From NCBI GenBank assembly GCA_963798275.1, contig CAWCTB010000021.1:62001-126000 (forward strand): a stretch of 64,000 bases of DNA. Reading direction: 5' to 3'. This document shows, one piece after another, positions 61,862 to 64,000 of this stretch (its first letter is position 1; the number at the start of each line of letters is the position of its first letter). The position numbers and the translations under genes were made by a program. Below the pieces are notes generated by a model. The model searched no databases and had not been told where the DNA came from. It saw only the letters and a list, made by a program, of their open reading frames with translations. The DNA comes from CAWCTB01 sp963798275 (GTDB lineage Bacteria; Acidobacteriota; Terriglobia; Terriglobales; Acidobacteriaceae).

Positions 61862-63088
61862 CTACTGGGGCGCAATGATGCCGCCCATGTTGCGCGAGGG
61901 CGGCAACTTCGGCGCGGCCGCGAACGCTTCCATGCCCCAGTAGTTCGCCATTGTGTCAAGGTACTTATAGCCTGAGCCGGTGTTGAACAGCACCACCGGG
62001 TCCCTCTCGCTGAGGAAACCGTCTTTGAGCAGCCGCTTGTAGGCGGCCAGCGCGGCGCCGCCTTCGGGAGCAGCGAAGATCCCCTCCGACGTTGCCAGGT
62101 CCTTCACGCCTTGCATGATTTCGTCGTCGCTGACCGCCACTGCGGTGCCTTCGCTTTGGCGCAAGATGTCGAGGATGATGAAGTCGCCGTAGGCCTTGGG
62201 GACGCGCAATCCCGCGGCGAGGGTCTGCGCATGGGGCCACATTTCGGACACTGATTTTCCCTCATCGAATGCTTTAGGGATGGGGGCACAACCATCTGAT
62301 TGCACGGAAATCATCTTGGGACGCTTTCCCTTGGAAATCCACCCGATTTCTTCCATCTCCTCGAAGGCCTTCCACATGCCGATGAGGCCGACGCCTCCGC
62401 CAGTGGGATAGAGAATCGCTGCGGGTAGCTTCCAGCCCAACTGCTCGGCCACCTCGTAGCCCATAGTCTTCTTGCCCTCGACGCGAAACGGCTCCTTGAG
62501 CGTGGACATGTCGAACCAGCCTTCTTCGTCCTTGTGCTCGGCGACCATGCGACCACAGTCACTGATCAATCCATCGACCAGCGTAAGGTGCGCGCCGCTG
62601 GCTTCAACTTCGATGCGGTTGGCGATGGGAACATCTTTAGGCATGAAGATATGTGCTTCGATGCCGGCCGCTGCCGCGTACAGCGCGAGAGCACCACCGG
62701 CGTTTCCCGCCGAGGGTGTCGCGAGCTTTTTCAGTCCGTAGTACCGCGCCATGGTCACCGCCGCGCTCATGCCGCGCGCTTTGAAGGAGCCCGTGGGATT
62801 CAGCCCTTCATCCTTGATGAGCAAGTTGGAGTACACCCGGCTCGGCAACATCGGCGTCAGGCCTTCCCCCAGGCTCACGGGTTCGGGATCGGGCAGCACC
62901 GCCGCGTAGCGCCACATGGTTTTGGGACCGCCGGTGACGCGGTCGCGCGCAGTGTTGTCCCCCCGCACTTTTTCCAGGTCGTAGCGCACGTAGAGTGGGC
63001 CGCCGTCCTTTGGGCAAACATTCTGGGGCTCATTTGCCGGCAATTTTTCGTGGCACTTGCTACATTCCAGATAAGTAATTTTGGCCAT
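61862..63088 (-). CDS. thrC: Threonine synthase
   Basis: Converts O-phosphohomoserine to threonine with PLP. The 408-residue protein has an N-terminal zinc-ribbon-like segment (LECSKCHEK and NVCPKDGG, three cysteines), the PLP lysine in NPTGSFKARGMS, the ATPSAGNAGGALALYA block and the phosphate-binding glycine loop PTGGGVGLIGMW. The C-terminus has VLFNTGSGYKYLD. Length and order fit the shorter ThrC class. It is divergent from mutS, the two starts lying about 100 bases apart. ThrC and the dehydratase at 4.3-5.3 kb belong to the same fold family, but the zinc ribbon and gene length separate them. Confidence 0.92.
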   Translation of the reverse strand: MAKITYLECSKCHEKLPANEPQNVCPKDGGPLYVRYDLEKVRGDNTARDRVTGGPKTMWRYAAVLPDPEPVSLGEGLTPMLPSRVYSNLLIKDEGLNPTGSFKARGMSAAVTMARYYGLKKLATPSAGNAGGALALYAAAAGIEAHIFMPKDVPIANRIEVEASGAHLTLVDGLISDCGRMVAEHKDEEGWFDMSTLKEPFRVEGKKTMGYEVAEQLGWKLPAAILYPTGGGVGLIGMWKAFEEMEEIGWISKGKRPKMISVQSDGCAPIPKAFDEGKSVSEMWPHAQTLAAGLRVPKAYGDFIILDILRQSEGTAVAVSDDEIMQGVKDLATSEGIFAAPEGGAALAAYKRLLKDGFLSERDPVVLFNTGSGYKYLDTMANYWGMEAFAAAPKLPPSRNMGGIIAPQ

Positions 63089-63164
63089 GGATCAATCCTC
63101 AAAAGAACGTCGCAGTTTACCACTCGGCGCAGGCGCTGCGCGTGAAGGCGAGCCTATTAGCGGG

Positions 63165-63173
63165 TGTTATAAT
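63165..63173 (+). promoter_or_regulatory. Extended -10 promoter for mutS
   Basis: TGT-TATAAT at 63165-63173 is a perfect extended -10. The predicted start near 63180 leaves a leader of only about ten bases before the mutS ATG at 63190. No clear -35 is present. Confidence 0.6.
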
Positions 63174-63189
63174 CCGCGCAATTCCAGCA

Positions 63190-64000
63190 ATGACTGAGCC
63201 GTCCACTCCTTTGATGCGGCAATACGCCGCGATCAAGAAAGAACATCCCAACGCGCTGTTGTTTTTCCGGCTGGGAGACTTCTACGAGCTCTTCTTTGAG
63301 GATGCCGTCGTCGCCGCCCGCGAACTGCAGATCACGTTAACCTCGCGCAACAAAGAGAAAGGCATTGCTGTGCCCATGTGCGGCGTGCCCTACCATTCTG
63401 CCGAGAACTACATCGCTCGGCTGATACGCAAGGGATTCAAAGTCGCGATCTGCGAGCAGATGGAAGACCCCCGCTACACCAAAAAGATCGTAAAGCGCGA
63501 AGTCACACGGGTGGTCACACCGGGTACGGCGGCTGACTCGCAACTGCAATCGGAGGAGAACAACTTCCTGGCCTGTGTGGCCTGTGTGCGGGACGAAGTC
63601 GGTTTCGCCGCGCTCGACCTGTCCACGGGAGAATTTCGCGCCACCGAGTTTCGCGGTCCCGATGCTGAGCGCCGGGTGCGCGAAGAGCTGCTGGTCTTGC
63701 GTCCGCGTGAGGTGTTGTTCGCTTCGTCACTGCCGCTGTTCGATCAGCCGCGGCAATATGCGACGGCTCCCCAGGCCTCGGCTGCGCCCCGCATGACATC
63801 GCTGGAAAATGCCAGTTGGGCTGAGACTCCGCTCGACGACTGGGTTTTCTCTCCCGACTATGCCATCCCGCTGGTCGAGAATCATTTTGGCGTGCTGTCG
63901 CTGGAGGGGTTCGGACTGGCCAATCGATCGGCCGCGGCGACGGCCGCCGGAGCCATCCTGCACTACGTGCGCACCACGCAGCGAGGCTCGCTGCATCACG
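63190..64000 (+). CDS. mutS: DNA mismatch repair protein MutS, N-terminal part, cut by window edge
   Basis: The frame is open from ATG 63190 to the window end and gives 270 residues. It begins MTEPSTPLMRQYAAIKKEHP, then LLFFRLGDFYELFFEDA, the MutS mismatch-recognition domain with the Phe-x-Glu motif region, followed by IAVPMCGVPYHSAENYIARL and KVAICEQMEDP, the second conserved block, then REVTRVVTPGT leading into the connector domain. The clamp, lever and ATPase domains lie beyond the window. It is divergent from thrC. MutS has been listed among fluoride-riboswitch-linked genes elsewhere, but no such element is seen here. Confidence 0.95.
   Translation, partial: MTEPSTPLMRQYAAIKKEHPNALLFFRLGDFYELFFEDAVVAARELQITLTSRNKEKGIAVPMCGVPYHSAENYIARLIRKGFKVAICEQMEDPRYTKKIVKREVTRVVTPGTAADSQLQSEENNFLACVACVRDEVGFAALDLSTGEFRATEFRGPDAERRVREELLVLRPREVLFASSLPLFDQPRQYATAPQASAAPRMTSLENASWAETPLDDWVFSPDYAIPLVENHFGVLSLEGFGLANRSAAATAAGAILHYVRTTQRGSLHH

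Overview
The window looks like a chromosome segment from an Acidobacteriota bacterium (class Terriglobia type). This is inferred from gene content: three vWFA-related secreted proteins of the acidobacterial type, an Oar-like carboxypeptidase-regulatory/TonB-dependent receptor, a sortilin/BNR propeller protein, PEP-CTERM proteins, a TPR protein with an acidobacterial N-terminal domain, and GC-rich coding with short dispersed palindromes. No rRNA, CRISPR array, transposase or phage gene was seen.

Layout. 0-9 kb: housekeeping and envelope genes (amidase end, mutY, redoxin, M28 peptidase, Ser/Thr dehydratase, TonB-like protein, ferritin-like protein). 9-18 kb: a membrane patatin-like lipase, two tandem vWFA proteins and an esterase. 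18-24 kb: trxB, purine nucleoside phosphorylase, uridine kinase and a secreted propeller-phosphoesterase. 24-29.8 kb: a methyltransferase/GNAT/polysaccharide deacetylase group, a YbaK-type deacylase, a cytidylate-kinase-like protein and a BON protein. 30 kb: tRNA-Ala(CGC) behind a near-consensus promoter. 30-42 kb (mostly minus strand): a frameshifted vWFA protein, a frameshifted Oar-like receptor, the sortilin-like protein, two PEP-CTERM genes and between them a heavily decayed third one. 42.5-45 kb: the TPR protein. 59.5-64 kb: DUF2892, Sua5, DUF1906, threonine synthase and the start of mutS.

The most notable region is 45-59.4 kb. Two back-to-back, divergent RNA elements at 51.09-51.16 kb (minus) and 51.31-51.40 kb (plus) have the core of the fluoride (crcB) riboswitch: a stem whose loop AGGAGT can form a six-base pseudoknot with ACTCCT inside the signature GATGACTCCTGA. 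Each overlaps a competing downstream hairpin and each sits just behind a promoter-like sequence. To the right, a run of closely spaced or overlapping genes encodes a C-terminal scrap of enolase, a HEAT-like protein, a dynamin-like GTPase, the fluoride channel CrcB, a CxxC/CxxH protein, two DUF190 proteins, a P-loop ATPase and a second dynamin-like GTPase. To the left lie a relic of a third dynamin-like GTPase, a DUF2760 protein and two Hsp70-family proteins, the second split by two frameshifts. CrcB and enolase are established fluoride-linked genes. The GTPases, HEAT protein, ATPase and Hsp70 pair are not known to me as fluoride-stress genes, so this may be an undescribed fluoride-induced membrane or protein quality-control system.

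Several genes in 30-48 kb are broken by single-base indels. Whether these are real decay or assembly errors cannot be decided from the sequence alone, but the PEP-CTERM relic has too many changes to be explained by one error.
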